A stretch of 34,355 nucleotides of DNA from the NCBI RefSeq assembly GCF_001552715.1, contig NZ_BCRS01000042.1:1-34355 (forward strand), read 5' to 3'. Of this stretch, positions 23,342 through 31,323 are shown piece after piece. The notes beneath the pieces are model-generated. The model saw only the letters and a list, made by a program, of their open reading frames with translations. It searched no databases and had not been told where the DNA came from. Origin of the DNA: Mycolicibacterium vaccae NBRC 14118 = CIP 105934. GTDB lineage: Bacteria; Actinomycetota; Actinomycetes; Mycobacteriales; Mycobacteriaceae. The position numbers and the translations under genes are program-made. Positions within the stretch are counted from its first letter, which is position 1, and every line of letters starts with the position of its first letter.

Positions 23342-25072
23342 ATGGGCCACCGCATCTCCCGCCGCCACTACGCCGAGCTCTACGGCCCCACCACCGGCGA
23401 CCGGGTCCGGCTCGCCGACACCGAACTGCTTGCCAAGGTCGAACACGACGCCACCGTCTACGGCGACGAGTCGGTGTTCGGCGGCGGCAAGACCATGCGC
23501 GAGGGCATGGGAGTACATGGGGACATCACCAACGGCCAAGAGTCCAACTGCGCAGGCGCGCTGGACTTCGTGATCACCAACGTGCTGATCATCGACGCGG
23601 TGCTCGGAATCCGTAAGGCCGACATCGGGATCCGCGACGGACGGATCGCCGGGATCGGCAAGTCTGGCAATCCCCGCACCATGGACGGCGTCGACCCGGA
23701 GCTGATCATCGGCGCCGGCACCGACATCCGCGCCGGCGAGGGCATGATCGCCACGGCGGGCGGCATCGACGTGCACGTGCACTTCGACAGCGCCGGACTG
23801 GTCGAGGAGGCGATCTCCAGCGGCATCACCACGATGATCGGCGGCGGCCTGGGTCCCGTGACCGTCGGCATCACCTCCTCAGGCCCCAACAATCTGGCCC
23901 GGATGCTGCGCGCCGCAGAGGGATTCCCGATGAACTTCGGGTTCATCGCCAACGGCAGCGCCTCCAGCACCGCACCGCTGATCGAGCAGGGCCTGGCCGG
24001 GGCGATCGGCTACAAGATCCACGAAGACTGGGGCGCCACCCCGGCCGCGATCCGCGCGTCGCTCGACGCCGGTGACGAACTGGACCTGCAGGTGCAGATC
24101 CACACCGACACCCTCAACGAGTCCGGGTTCTTCGAGGACACGATGCGGGCGATCGGCGGCCGGCCGATCCACACCTACCACGCCGAGGGTGCCGGCGGCG
24201 GCCACGCCCCCGACATCATGCGCGTCGTCGGCGAACCGTACTGCCTTCCGTCGTCGACCAATCCGACCAACCCGTACACGCTCAACACCTTCGACGAACA
24301 CCTCGACATGGTGATGGTGTGCCACCACCTCAACCCGCGCATCCCCGAGGACGTCGCGTTCGCCGAGTCGCGGATCCGCCGGGAGACCATCGCCGCCGAG
24401 GACGTGCTGCACGACCTCGGTGCGATCTCGGCGATGGGATCGGACTCGCAGGGCATGGGACGCATCGGCGAAACCATCGCCAGGACATGGCAGCTCGCCT
24501 CGCACATGCGCGCCACCCGGGGTGCGCTGCCCGGCGACGAGGGCACCGGTGCCGACAACGCCCGGATCCTGCGCTATGTCGCCAAGCTGACCATCAACCC
24601 GGCGCGGCTGTTCGGCATCGACCACGAGGTCGGATCACTGGAACCGGGCAAGCTGGCCGACATCGTGCTGTGGGAGCCGAAGTTCTTCGGCATCAGGCCC
24701 GAGGTCGTGTTCAAGGGCGGCTTCCCGGCGTGGTCGGTGATGGGCGAGGCCAACGCATCGCTGATGACGTGCGAGCCGCTGCGGTACCGCCCACAGTGGG
24801 CGGCGTTCGGCCGCACTCCGGCCGACGTGTCGGTGAACTTCGTCGCCGGCGCAGCGCTCGACGCGGGCCTGGGGCAGCAGCTGGGCCTGGACACCCGACT
24901 GGTCGCGTGCCGAGGAGCGCGGGCCCTGACCAAAGCCGATCTGCTGCACAACGACTACCTGCCCGACATCACGATCGAACCCGACACCTACCGCGTCACC
25001 GTCGACGGTCAGCCGTGCGTGAGCACGCCGATGACCCGGGTTCCGCTGGGCCGCAGGTACACGCTGAAATAG
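23342..25072 (+). CDS. ureC: Urease alpha subunit (catalytic), atypical sequence class
   Basis: 576 residues, normal length. The nickel ligands and catalytic residues are present: His145 and His147 (GGIDVHVHF), carbamylated Lys224 and His226 ([12 protein letters not shown]), His253 ([12 protein letters not shown]), His279 ([14 protein letters not shown]), flap Cys326-His327 (MVCHHLNP), the arginine in ESRIRRET, and Asp367 (GSDSQGMGR). Two departures stand out against the classical enzyme. The loop between GGG-x-GP and ARML ([19 protein letters not shown]) is three residues shorter and lacks the TNATTCTPG segment. The position equivalent to Ala363 of Klebsiella UreC is Gly370. Activity is likely; substrate preference may differ. 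AGGAGGA follows its stop and serves ureG. Confidence 0.96.
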   Translation: MGHRISRRHYAELYGPTTGDRVRLADTELLAKVEHDATVYGDESVFGGGKTMREGMGVHGDITNGQESNCAGALDFVITNVLIIDAVLGIRKADIGIRDGRIAGIGKSGNPRTMDGVDPELIIGAGTDIRAGEGMIATAGGIDVHVHFDSAGLVEEAISSGITTMIGGGLGPVTVGITSSGPNNLARMLRAAEGFPMNFGFIANGSASSTAPLIEQGLAGAIGYKIHEDWGATPAAIRASLDAGDELDLQVQIHTDTLNESGFFEDTMRAIGGRPIHTYHAEGAGGGHAPDIMRVVGEPYCLPSSTNPTNPYTLNTFDEHLDMVMVCHHLNPRIPEDVAFAESRIRRETIAAEDVLHDLGAISAMGSDSQGMGRIGETIARTWQLASHMRATRGALPGDEGTGADNARILRYVAKLTINPARLFGIDHEVGSLEPGKLADIVLWEPKFFGIRPEVVFKGGFPAWSVMGEANASLMTCEPLRYRPQWAAFGRTPADVSVNFVAGAALDAGLGQQLGLDTRLVACRGARALTKADLLHNDYLPDITIEPDTYRVTVDGQPCVSTPMTRVPLGRRYTLK

Positions 25073-25085
25073 TCAGGAGGACACC

Positions 25086-25706
25086 ATGAATGGTCCAGTG
25101 CGGGTCGGCATCGGCGGACCGGTCGGATCGGGCAAGACCCGTCTCGTCGAGACCCTGGTGCCACGGTTGTCCGGCGCCGGGTTCAGCGTCGCCGTCATCA
25201 CCAACGACCTGGTGACCGACGAGGACGCGCAACGAGTCCGGCGCAGCGGGGTCATCGATCCGGCGCGGGTGCTCGCCGTGGAGACCGGCGCGTGCCCGCA
25301 CACCGCGATCCGCGAGGACCCGTCGGCGAACCTCGCCGCGGCCGACCGGCTGAGCCGGCAGTTCCCCGATCTCGACGTGATCCTCATCGAGTCGGGGGGT
25401 GACAATCTCGCTGCCACGTTCACGTCAGACCTGGTGGACTTCTGGATCTTCGTGATCGACACCTCCGCCGGCGATGACATCCCCCGTAAGAAGGGCATCG
25501 GTCTGCTGCAGGCAGATCTTCTGGTGGTCAACAAGATCGACCTCGCGCCCCTGGTCGGCGCGGACCTCGCCATGATGCGGCGCGACTGCGCCGCCGCGCG
25601 GCCGGTGAAGCCGACCGTGTTCACCGATCTGAGGTCCGGTCACGGCCTGCCCGAGCTCACGGAACGGCTGATCGACGGGGCGATGCTCAGCGTCGGCGTC
25701 CCGTGA
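25086..25706 (+). CDS. ureG: Urease accessory GTPase UreG
   Basis: 206 residues, standard UreG length. P-loop [17 protein letters not shown], the nickel-binding C-P-H motif in [36 protein letters not shown], and the guanine-specificity motif NKID in [20 protein letters not shown] are all present. It hydrolyses GTP to drive nickel transfer from UreE to the UreD-UreF-apo-urease complex. The ATG at 25086 has an AGGAGGA ribosome site (25075-25081), the strongest in the operon. Its stop overlaps the ureD GTG (GTGA). Confidence 0.98.
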   Translation: MNGPVRVGIGGPVGSGKTRLVETLVPRLSGAGFSVAVITNDLVTDEDAQRVRRSGVIDPARVLAVETGACPHTAIREDPSANLAAADRLSRQFPDLDVILIESGGDNLAATFTSDLVDFWIFVIDTSAGDDIPRKKGIGLLQADLLVVNKIDLAPLVGADLAMMRRDCAAARPVKPTVFTDLRSGHGLPELTERLIDGAMLSVGVP

Positions 25707-26521
25707 CGGCGCCGACGATCCGGCCCGGTGAACTCGGCATCGAGGTCGTCGCCGATGCGTCCGGACGCACCAGGGCCGCCTCACTGCGTCAGCGCTACCC
25801 CCAGCGCGTCACCATGCCGCTGCACTGCGACCCCGTCCACCCCGGAGCGGCCACGCTGTGCGTGCAGAGCCCCAGCGGTGGCACCTTCTCCGACGACGAG
25901 CTACGCACCGTCGTGCGCTGCCGCAGCGGCAGCCACCTGCACCTGACCACGCAGGCCGCCACACAGGTGTTCGCCGGCGACGGGGGCGGCGCCCGGCACC
26001 ACCTGGAGTTCACCGTGCACTCCGGTGCGGTGCTGCAGTACTACCCGGGAACGGTGATCCCACACACCGATTCGACTTTCACCCAGACGATCGAGATCGA
26101 CGTGGAGCCCGGTGGCCGCTATCTCGGTTGGGAGGCCGTCGCGGCCGGACGCATCGCCCACGGGGAGCGTTACGGCTACCGCGCCTACGACAGTGCGGTC
26201 GTCGCGCGGGTGTCCGGCCATGCCGTCGCCAGGGACCGTCAGGTCATCCGCCCCGGAAGCGACGCCATGTCCCTGCTGGAGGGCGACTATCTGGCGACGC
26301 TCCTGGTGGTTGCGCCGGGCCGGGACGTCGAATCGCTGGTGGCACGGTTGCGCACGGCGCTCGACGGCACAGAAGACTGCCGGGGTGGCGCCGGCCGACT
26401 ACCCGGCGCGGCAGGCGCTTTCGTCCGGCTGGTCGCACAGCGGGCCCCGGACCTGCATCGCGCACGGCAGGAGCTGTTCGCGGCCGCGCGTGCCGAACTG
26501 CTCTCGGAGAGAGACGAATGA
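25703..26521 (+). CDS. ureD: Urease accessory protein UreD (UreH)
   Basis: 272 residues with the UreD pattern: [86 protein letters not shown] and [21 protein letters not shown]. UreD forms the scaffold and nickel tunnel that binds apo-urease and UreF during active-site assembly. The GTG at 25703 overlaps the ureG stop by four bases, and the stop overlaps the ureE start. It is the only gene here encoding this factor, and family identity is clear although UreD is the most variable accessory protein. Confidence 0.93.
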   Translation: MTAPTIRPGELGIEVVADASGRTRAASLRQRYPQRVTMPLHCDPVHPGAATLCVQSPSGGTFSDDELRTVVRCRSGSHLHLTTQAATQVFAGDGGGARHHLEFTVHSGAVLQYYPGTVIPHTDSTFTQTIEIDVEPGGRYLGWEAVAAGRIAHGERYGYRAYDSAVVARVSGHAVARDRQVIRPGSDAMSLLEGDYLATLLVVAPGRDVESLVARLRTALDGTEDCRGGAGRLPGAAGAFVRLVAQRAPDLHRARQELFAAARAELLSERDE

Positions 26522-27012
26522 TGAAGGCAGAGAACATTCTCGGCGACATCTCCGAGCCGAGATTCGCCGGGCTTGCGCGCCACCACGTGGACATCGGCTG
26601 GGGCGACGCGACGAAACACCGCCAGGTGGTGACCACCGACACCGGACTGGTCGTGCAGCTCACGCTGCCGCGGGGCACGTTCCTGCGGGCGGGCGCGGTG
26701 ATCGCCGCCGACGGCGCCGCGGTGGTGGTGGTCCGGCGTCCCGCCGAGGACGCCATCGCGGTCCGCTTCGAGGACAACGACGGGGCGGCCGGCGCCCGCC
26801 GGATGCTGCTGCTCGGCTATCTCCTCGGCAACCAGCACGCCCCGATCGACGTCGACGAGCACACCGTGGCCGCCCCGCTGTTCACCAGTGCGCACGCCGC
26901 CCGGGAGCTGCTCGCCGAGCTCGGCGTCGTCGGCGACGTCACCTCCGTCGCCCTTGCCTGCGACGGTTGGTCCCGCACCTCCTCGGACGCCCATGCCGGC
27001 CACCGTCACTGA
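26518..27012 (+). CDS. ureE: Urease accessory nickel metallochaperone UreE
   Basis: 164 residues starting [43 protein letters not shown]. The N-terminal peptide-binding domain is followed by the nickel domain (LLLLGYLLGNQHAPIDVDEHTVAAPLF) with the conserved metal histidine in GNQHAPI. The tail DAHAGHRH is a short histidine-rich extension, much smaller than the His-rich tail of Klebsiella UreE. Tandem in-frame ATGs at 26518 and 26521 are both possible starts; the first gives the ATGA overlap with ureD. The gene overlaps ureF by 20 bases. UreE is absent from the M. tuberculosis urease operon, so its presence sets this cluster apart. Confidence 0.9.
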   Translation: MMKAENILGDISEPRFAGLARHHVDIGWGDATKHRQVVTTDTGLVVQLTLPRGTFLRAGAVIAADGAAVVVVRRPAEDAIAVRFEDNDGAAGARRMLLLGYLLGNQHAPIDVDEHTVAAPLFTSAHAARELLAELGVVGDVTSVALACDGWSRTSSDAHAGHRH

Positions 27013-27691
27013 CCCCGATATCGCGCTCGCATTGTGGATGCAGCTGCACGACAGCGCTTTCCCGACCGGACGCATGGTGCACAGCCAGGGCCTCGAGCAG
27101 TGGCTCGCCGAACGTCCCGATGCCGGTCACGACGCCGTCGGAGCCGCCGTCCTGGCGTACCTGGCGAACAGCTACGCGCCGCTGGACGCCACCATCGGTG
27201 CGGCCGCCTGGCGCGCGGGCACCGACGACCGAACCCTGCGCGAACTCGACGGGCTCCTGGCGACCTACAAGCTGTTCGACAACGCCCGGATCTCGTCGGA
27301 GTCCGCGGGCCGCCAGCTCGCGACGGTGTCCCGGCAGACCGGGCTCGCCGCCGACGACCGATACCTGGACGCGGTGATCGACGGCCTCACGCCCGGCCAC
27401 TGCGCGGTGGTCGAAGGCGCACTGCAGGCCAGCCTCGGCATCCCGGTGCGCGTCGCCGTGCTGGGCTCAATGCGTTCGATGATGGCGTCGATGCTCAGCG
27501 CCGCGATCCGGCTCGGTCGCCTCGGGCCGCTGCACAGCCAGCGGATCCAGGCCCGCAGCGTGCCGTGTCTGGTCGACCTCGCGCGCCAGGCGTGCGAGCG
27601 CGATCTCGACGACATGTGGAGCGTGGCCCCCACCCTGGAGATCAGCGGGATGCGCCACGAGACCCGCACGTCCCGCCTGTTCACCACATGA
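26993..27691 (+). CDS. ureF: Urease accessory protein UreF
   Basis: 232 residues, all-helical UreF family: LALWMQLHDSAFPTGRMVHSQGLEQWLAE is the diagnostic N-terminus (D-S-x-F-P-x-G followed by H-S-x-G-x-E). ARISSESAGRQLATVSRQTGLAADDRYLDAVI and GHCAVVEGALQASLGIPVRVAVLGSMRSMMASMLSAAIRLGRLGPLHSQRI complete it. It bridges UreD and UreG and gates nickel incorporation. The ATG at 26993 lies inside the ureE tail, a 20-base overlap; the frame is open upstream but the UreF homology begins here. It is the last gene of the operon. The M. tuberculosis order is ureABCFGD, so this order is different. Confidence 0.93.
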   Translation: MPATVTDPDIALALWMQLHDSAFPTGRMVHSQGLEQWLAERPDAGHDAVGAAVLAYLANSYAPLDATIGAAAWRAGTDDRTLRELDGLLATYKLFDNARISSESAGRQLATVSRQTGLAADDRYLDAVIDGLTPGHCAVVEGALQASLGIPVRVAVLGSMRSMMASMLSAAIRLGRLGPLHSQRIQARSVPCLVDLARQACERDLDDMWSVAPTLEISGMRHETRTSRLFTT

Positions 27692-27729
27692 GCGCGCGGC
27701 CGGTGACCTCGGGCTGGTCCGGTCCCACG

Positions 27730-27735
27730 TAGGCT
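27730..27735 (+). promoter_or_regulatory. -10 element of dapC
   Basis: TAGGCT ends eight bases before the GTG start of dapC, so the message is probably leaderless. This suggests dapC has its own promoter rather than read-through from ureF. Confidence 0.45.
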
Positions 27736-27743
27736 TCGAGGTC

Positions 27744-28919
27744 GTGACGGTGCAACGGCTTCAGCCCTACGCGGTGACGGTCTTCGCCGAGATGTCGGCG
27801 CTTGCCGCGCGTGTCGGCGCGGTCAACCTCGGTCAGGGATTCCCGGACGAGGACGGTCCGCCGGCCATGCTCAAAGCGGCCGAGAACGCGATCGCCGAGG
27901 GCGTCAATCAGTACCCGCCCGGCCTTGGCGTCGCGTCTCTTCGCCAGGCCATCGCCGACCAGCGCAGACGCCGCTACGGCACGGTCTACGACCCGGACAC
28001 CGAGGTGCTCGTCACCGTGGGCGCCACGGAGGCCATCGCGGCGTCGGTGCTCGGTCTCGTCGAGCCGGGCTCCGAAGTGCTGCTGATCGAACCGTTCTAC
28101 GACTCCTACTCCCCCGTCATCGCGATGGCCGGCTGTCACCGGCGCGCGGTCCCGATGCGCCGCGACGGTCTGGGCTTCGCGATCGACATCGAGGGCCTGC
28201 GGGCCGCGGTGACCCCGAAGACCCGTGCGGTGATCGTCAACTCACCGCACAACCCGACCGGCGCGGTGGCCACCGACAACGAGCTGCGCGCGCTGGCCGA
28301 GCTCGCCGTCGCGGCCGACCTGCTGGTGATCACCGACGAGGTCTACGAACACCTCGTCTTCGACGGCAGACAGCACCGGCCGCTGGCCAATTATCCGGGG
28401 ATGGCCGAGCGGACCATCACCATCTCCAGCGCGGGCAAGATGTTCAACGCGACCGGCTGGAAGATCGGATGGGCCTGCGGGCCAGCCGATCTCATCGCCG
28501 GCGTGCGCGCAGCAAAGCAGTACCTCAGCTATGTCGGCGGTGCGCCCTTCCAGCCGGCGGTGGCGCAGGCGCTGGCCACCGAGGACGCGTGGGTCGACGC
28601 CCTGTGCGTGACGTTCCAGGCCCGCCGTGACCGGCTGGGGTCGGCGCTGAGCGACCTCGGGTTCGAGGTGCACGACAGCCACGGAACGTATTTTCTGTGC
28701 GTGGACCCGCGGCCGCTGGGATATCCCGACAGCACGGCGTTCTGCGCGGACCTGCCCGAGAAGGTCGGGGTGGCCGCGATCCCGATGTCGGCGTTCTGCG
28801 ATCCCGCCGCTGCCCATGCCGAGGAGTGGAAACACCTGGTGCGCTTCGCATTCTGCAAACGCGACGCCACCCTCGAGGAAGCGATCCGGCGGCTGCGGAC
28901 CCTAGAGCGCCGCGGCTAG
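27744..28919 (+). CDS. dapC: Probable N-succinyldiaminopimelate aminotransferase
   Basis: 391 residues, a fold-type I PLP aminotransferase closely matching M. tuberculosis DapC (Rv0858c). Motifs include VNLGQGFPDEDGPP, NQYPPGLGVASLRQAIA, VTVGATEAIAASVLGLVEPGSEVLLIEPFYDSY, NSPHNPTGA, the PLP-contacting ITDEVYEHLVFDG, and the Schiff-base lysine in ITISSAGKMFNATGWKIGW. It should convert N-succinyl-2-amino-6-ketopimelate with glutamate in lysine and peptidoglycan biosynthesis, although related kynurenine/methionine aminotransferases share these motifs. The GTG at 27744 follows TAGGCT. In M. tuberculosis it is the divergent neighbour of fadA; here 16.4 kb separates them. It overlaps the convergent LLM gene by 18 bases. 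Confidence 0.93.
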   Translation: MTVQRLQPYAVTVFAEMSALAARVGAVNLGQGFPDEDGPPAMLKAAENAIAEGVNQYPPGLGVASLRQAIADQRRRRYGTVYDPDTEVLVTVGATEAIAASVLGLVEPGSEVLLIEPFYDSYSPVIAMAGCHRRAVPMRRDGLGFAIDIEGLRAAVTPKTRAVIVNSPHNPTGAVATDNELRALAELAVAADLLVITDEVYEHLVFDGRQHRPLANYPGMAERTITISSAGKMFNATGWKIGWACGPADLIAGVRAAKQYLSYVGGAPFQPAVAQALATEDAWVDALCVTFQARRDRLGSALSDLGFEVHDSHGTYFLCVDPRPLGYPDSTAFCADLPEKVGVAAIPMSAFCDPAAAHAEEWKHLVRFAFCKRDATLEEAIRRLRTLERRG

Positions 28920-29813
28920 CTCCCAGAGTTCCTCGTCTGGCCGGGTCCGGTCCAGCGCGCTGAGCACCACCTCGGTGGCGCCCGCGTCCCGGTAGCGCGC
29001 CACCGTGCGACCGATGGACTCCGCGTCGCCGAGTGCGGCCAGATCGGCGAGACTGTCCACGCCTTCTCGGGCGATCACCTTCTGGTACGACGGGATCGTC
29101 GCATAGAAGCTCAACTGCTCTTCGGCCAGCGCACGCGCTGCGGCCAGATCACCACCCAGATGCACCGGGACGAACGCGATGACCCGGGGCGCAGGTCTGC
29201 CGGCCTCGGCCGCCGCCTGCGTGATCGTCGGGGTGATGAACTCCTCGATCGTCCTGGGACCGGCCAGATACGGCAGAGTGCCGTCGGCGAGTTCGCCGCT
29301 GACCCGCAGCGCCCGGGGCCCCATCGCGGCCACGTACACCGGCACCGGGGTGCCACCGGCGAGCGTCACCGGCCACGTCGGGGCCGCGGTGAACTCCGCG
29401 CCGTGATGATCGGCGACCCCGGTGTCGAACACCGACCGCAACACGGTCAGGTACTCGCGCAGCCGGGCGATGGTGTTGGGCCACGAGGTCCCGTACGAGA
29501 TCCGTTCGGGCTCGTGCGCGCCGAGGCCCAGTCCCAGGCTGAAGTTGCCGTGCGTGGCCGCCTGTGCGGTCTGAGCCTGCGCGGCCAGGGTGAGCGGGTG
29601 CCGGGGATTGAACGGCACCGCTGCGGTTCCGGTGCCCAGGCCCGGGACCGCAGCGCCGATCAACCCCGCCAGCGAAATCGCGTCGTGATCGAACTGCTGG
29701 GCCACCCAGACCTGCCGGACGCCCCGCCGGTGGGCACGGCGGGCCTGGTCGATGTAGTCGTCGACGGCGTTCTGCGCCTGCGCGTTCCCGAACAGTACGA
29801 TCCCTGCGGCCAT
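28902..29813 (-). CDS. LLM-class F420-dependent oxidoreductase (second)
   Basis: 303 residues of the luciferase-like monooxygenase fold: VDDYIDQARRAHRRGVRQVWVAQQFDHDAISLAGLIGAAVPGLGTGTAAVPFNPRHPLTLAAQAQTAQAAT, then GNFSLGLGLGAHEPERISYGTSW and PVYVAAMGPRALRVSGELADGTLPYLAGPRTI. This resembles the F420-dependent TIGR03564-like subgroup, distinct from the gene at 2484. I take the ATG at 29813 because a TACCGT -10 (complement of 29839-29844) would start transcription shortly before it; a GTG at 29840 overlaps that box. The C-terminus overlaps dapC by 18 bases, tail to tail. Substrate unknown. Confidence 0.9.
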   Translation of the reverse strand: MAAGIVLFGNAQAQNAVDDYIDQARRAHRRGVRQVWVAQQFDHDAISLAGLIGAAVPGLGTGTAAVPFNPRHPLTLAAQAQTAQAATHGNFSLGLGLGAHEPERISYGTSWPNTIARLREYLTVLRSVFDTGVADHHGAEFTAAPTWPVTLAGGTPVPVYVAAMGPRALRVSGELADGTLPYLAGPRTIEEFITPTITQAAAEAGRPAPRVIAFVPVHLGGDLAAARALAEEQLSFYATIPSYQKVIAREGVDSLADLAALGDAESIGRTVARYRDAGATEVVLSALDRTRPDEELWELAAAL

Positions 29814-29927
29814 ACGGCGACCAACGGACCGCTCGCGCACGGTATTCCGCCGACCGGTGATCGACTCGGCGCGATCCGAAGGGTTGCTCCACGATGTGCG
29901 CAGCGGTAGAAGGGTTCGCGCACAGCC

Positions 29928-30365
29928 CTATTGCGCGGCCAGTACCCGCAGGCGGAGATTTTCCAGCGCGACGTCGAGCACCATCTTCCTGGCCCGTTTG
30001 ACGAGGAACCTCGGAAACGGGGCGGCCAGGTCGAGGAGGAGGTCGAAACGAACCCGGGTCCGGCCCTCCCCCACCGCGGTGAGGTTGTACTCGCCGTGCT
30101 GACAGCGCTGCCGCGAGGTGCGTTCGGCGTCCCACACCACCCAACGGTCGCCCCAGTGGTACTCCAGCAGTTCGTGGTCGGTCAGACCCATGATCGATAC
30201 GGTGGTCCTGACGTGGTGCGGCCGGCCGTCGGGATGGCGGTCCACCACCTCGGCGTCCTTGTGCAGAGACGACCACGAGGACACCGCCTCGATGTCGGCG
30301 AGGGCTTCCAGAATCGCCTCTGGTGGGGCCTCGATCACCACTTCGCTGGACGCTCGCACCGCCAT
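29928..30365 (-). CDS. SRPBCC (START/polyketide cyclase-like) family protein, copy A
   Basis: 145 residues: SSEVVIEAPPEAILEALADIEAVSSWSSLHKDAEVVDRHPDGRPHHVRTTVSIMGLTDHELLEYHW, then TRVRFDLLLDLAAPFPRFLVKRARKMVLDVALENLRLRV. This is a helix-grip fold with a hydrophobic cavity for a lipid or polyketide-like ligand; no enzymatic residue is obvious. It resembles the M. tuberculosis Rv0854/Rv0856/Rv0857 group near dapC. A TAACAT box (complement of 30373-30378) lies seven bases before the ATG, suggesting a leaderless transcript. Copy B lies 48 bases upstream and is a clear paralogue. Confidence 0.88.
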   Translation of the reverse strand: MAVRASSEVVIEAPPEAILEALADIEAVSSWSSLHKDAEVVDRHPDGRPHHVRTTVSIMGLTDHELLEYHWGDRWVVWDAERTSRQRCQHGEYNLTAVGEGRTRVRFDLLLDLAAPFPRFLVKRARKMVLDVALENLRLRVLAAQ

Positions 30366-30413
30366 GTGGCAAATGTTAGCCAGGCGATGGGCCTCGCGCA
30401 GAGGAACTCGTAG

Positions 30414-30854
30414 CTAATTTCCCTTGACTTTGAGCACCTGCTTGCGCAACCCGTCGGTGGCGGTTTCCACGCCGCCCTTCATCGTGCGCTTGATGATGAA
30501 GCCCGGCAACGGGACCGACAGGTCGATCTCGATGTCGAACCTCACCCGGGTCTTGTCACCGTCCGGGGTGAGGCGGTAGCCGGCGTCCTGGGCCTTGAGC
30601 TGCGTCGCCGAGACCAATGTCCACCTGACTTCGTTGTCGCCCCACGCGTATTCGATGACCTGCTCATCGGTGAGGCCCGCAGCCTTGACGGTCATCTTGA
30701 CCTGCTTGGGCCTGCCGTCGGCAAAGCGCTCCAGGATCTCCGCCCTCTGATACTGCGGCGACCAGCTCGGCGTCGCCTCGACGTCAGCGATGACGTCGAG
30801 GATCTGCTCGGGAGTTGCCTCGATCACGACCTCGCGGGAATCCTTGGTTGCCAT
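30414..30854 (-). CDS. SRPBCC (START/polyketide cyclase-like) family protein, copy B
   Basis: 146 residues: SREVVIEATPEQILDVIADVEATPSWSPQYQRAEILERFADGRPKQVKMTVKAAGLTDEQVIEYAWGDN and TRVRFDIEIDLSVPLPGFIIKRTMKGGVETATDGLRKQVLKVKGN. It aligns along its whole length with copy A (VVIEA-P-E-IL, GLTD-E--EY-WGD, TRVRFD). A TATGGT -10 (complement of 30861-30866) six bases before the ATG at 30854 fixes the start, although the frame is open to 30884. Each copy has its own promoter-like box. A ligand-binding or lipid-transfer role is inferred. Confidence 0.88.
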   Translation of the reverse strand: MATKDSREVVIEATPEQILDVIADVEATPSWSPQYQRAEILERFADGRPKQVKMTVKAAGLTDEQVIEYAWGDNEVRWTLVSATQLKAQDAGYRLTPDGDKTRVRFDIEIDLSVPLPGFIIKRTMKGGVETATDGLRKQVLKVKGN

Positions 30855-30912
30855 GGCGAGACCATAGACCACGGCCCTCGTCATTCGGATCGAGATCGCC
30901 GCAGCGGCGACG

Positions 30913-30918
30913 TACGCT
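30913..30918 (+). promoter_or_regulatory. -10 element of the UBP zinc-finger gene
   Basis: TACGCT ends six bases before the GTG at 30925, giving a leaderless start. It is back to back with the copy B SRPBCC promoter (box at 30861-30866). Confidence 0.5.
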
Positions 30919-30924
30919 CACCTC

Positions 30925-31290
30925 GTGGGCGACGTTCCCGGCGGGGCAGTGGATCCCTCGATTCCCCCCAGCGGCACCGGTTGTGTGGAGTGCGACGCCG
31001 TCGGCGGTTGGTGGGTGCATCTGCGGCGCTGCGCGGCCTGCGGCCACATCGGCTGTTGCGACGACTCCCCGGCCAGGCACGCGACGGCGCACTGGCGCAC
31101 CACCGGGCATCCGATCATCCGGTCGTTCGAACCCGGCGAGGACTGGTTCTGGAACTTCGACAGCGACACGTACTACGACGGACCCGAACTGGCTCCGCCG
31201 CAGAGCAGACCGGCCGAGCAGACGGCACCGGGCCCGCGCGGACGGGTGCCCGCAGACTGGGTCGCCCGATTGCAGGCCCGCGGCGGCTGA
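30925..31290 (+). CDS. UBP-type zinc-finger domain protein
   Basis: 121 residues. Residues 18-66 match the ZnF_UBP domain, otherwise known from eukaryotic ubiquitin proteases and common in actinobacteria: C20-x2-C23, GGWWVHLRRC36-x2-C39-GHIGCC44/45, then R-H52-x3-H56 and TGH62PIIRSFEPGEDWFWNFDSD. In eukaryotes the pocket binds a free C-terminal Gly-Gly carboxylate; what the bacterial version binds is not known. The C-terminal part is Pro-rich and ends VPADWVARLQARGG. The start is leaderless (TACGCT). A 7-bp hairpin terminator begins five bases after the stop. Confidence 0.88.
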   Translation: MGDVPGGAVDPSIPPSGTGCVECDAVGGWWVHLRRCAACGHIGCCDDSPARHATAHWRTTGHPIIRSFEPGEDWFWNFDSDTYYDGPELAPPQSRPAEQTAPGPRGRVPADWVARLQARGG

Positions 31291-31294
31291 ATGA

Positions 31295-31312
31295 ACCCCC
31301 GTCGGCGGGGGT
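31295..31312 (+). terminator. Hairpin terminator after the zinc-finger gene
   Basis: ACCCCCG (31295-31301) pairs with CGGGGGT (31306-31312) around a TCGG loop, starting five bases after the stop codon. The next small gene starts 12 bases later. Confidence 0.6.
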
Positions 31313-31323
31313 AACCCAGCGCC

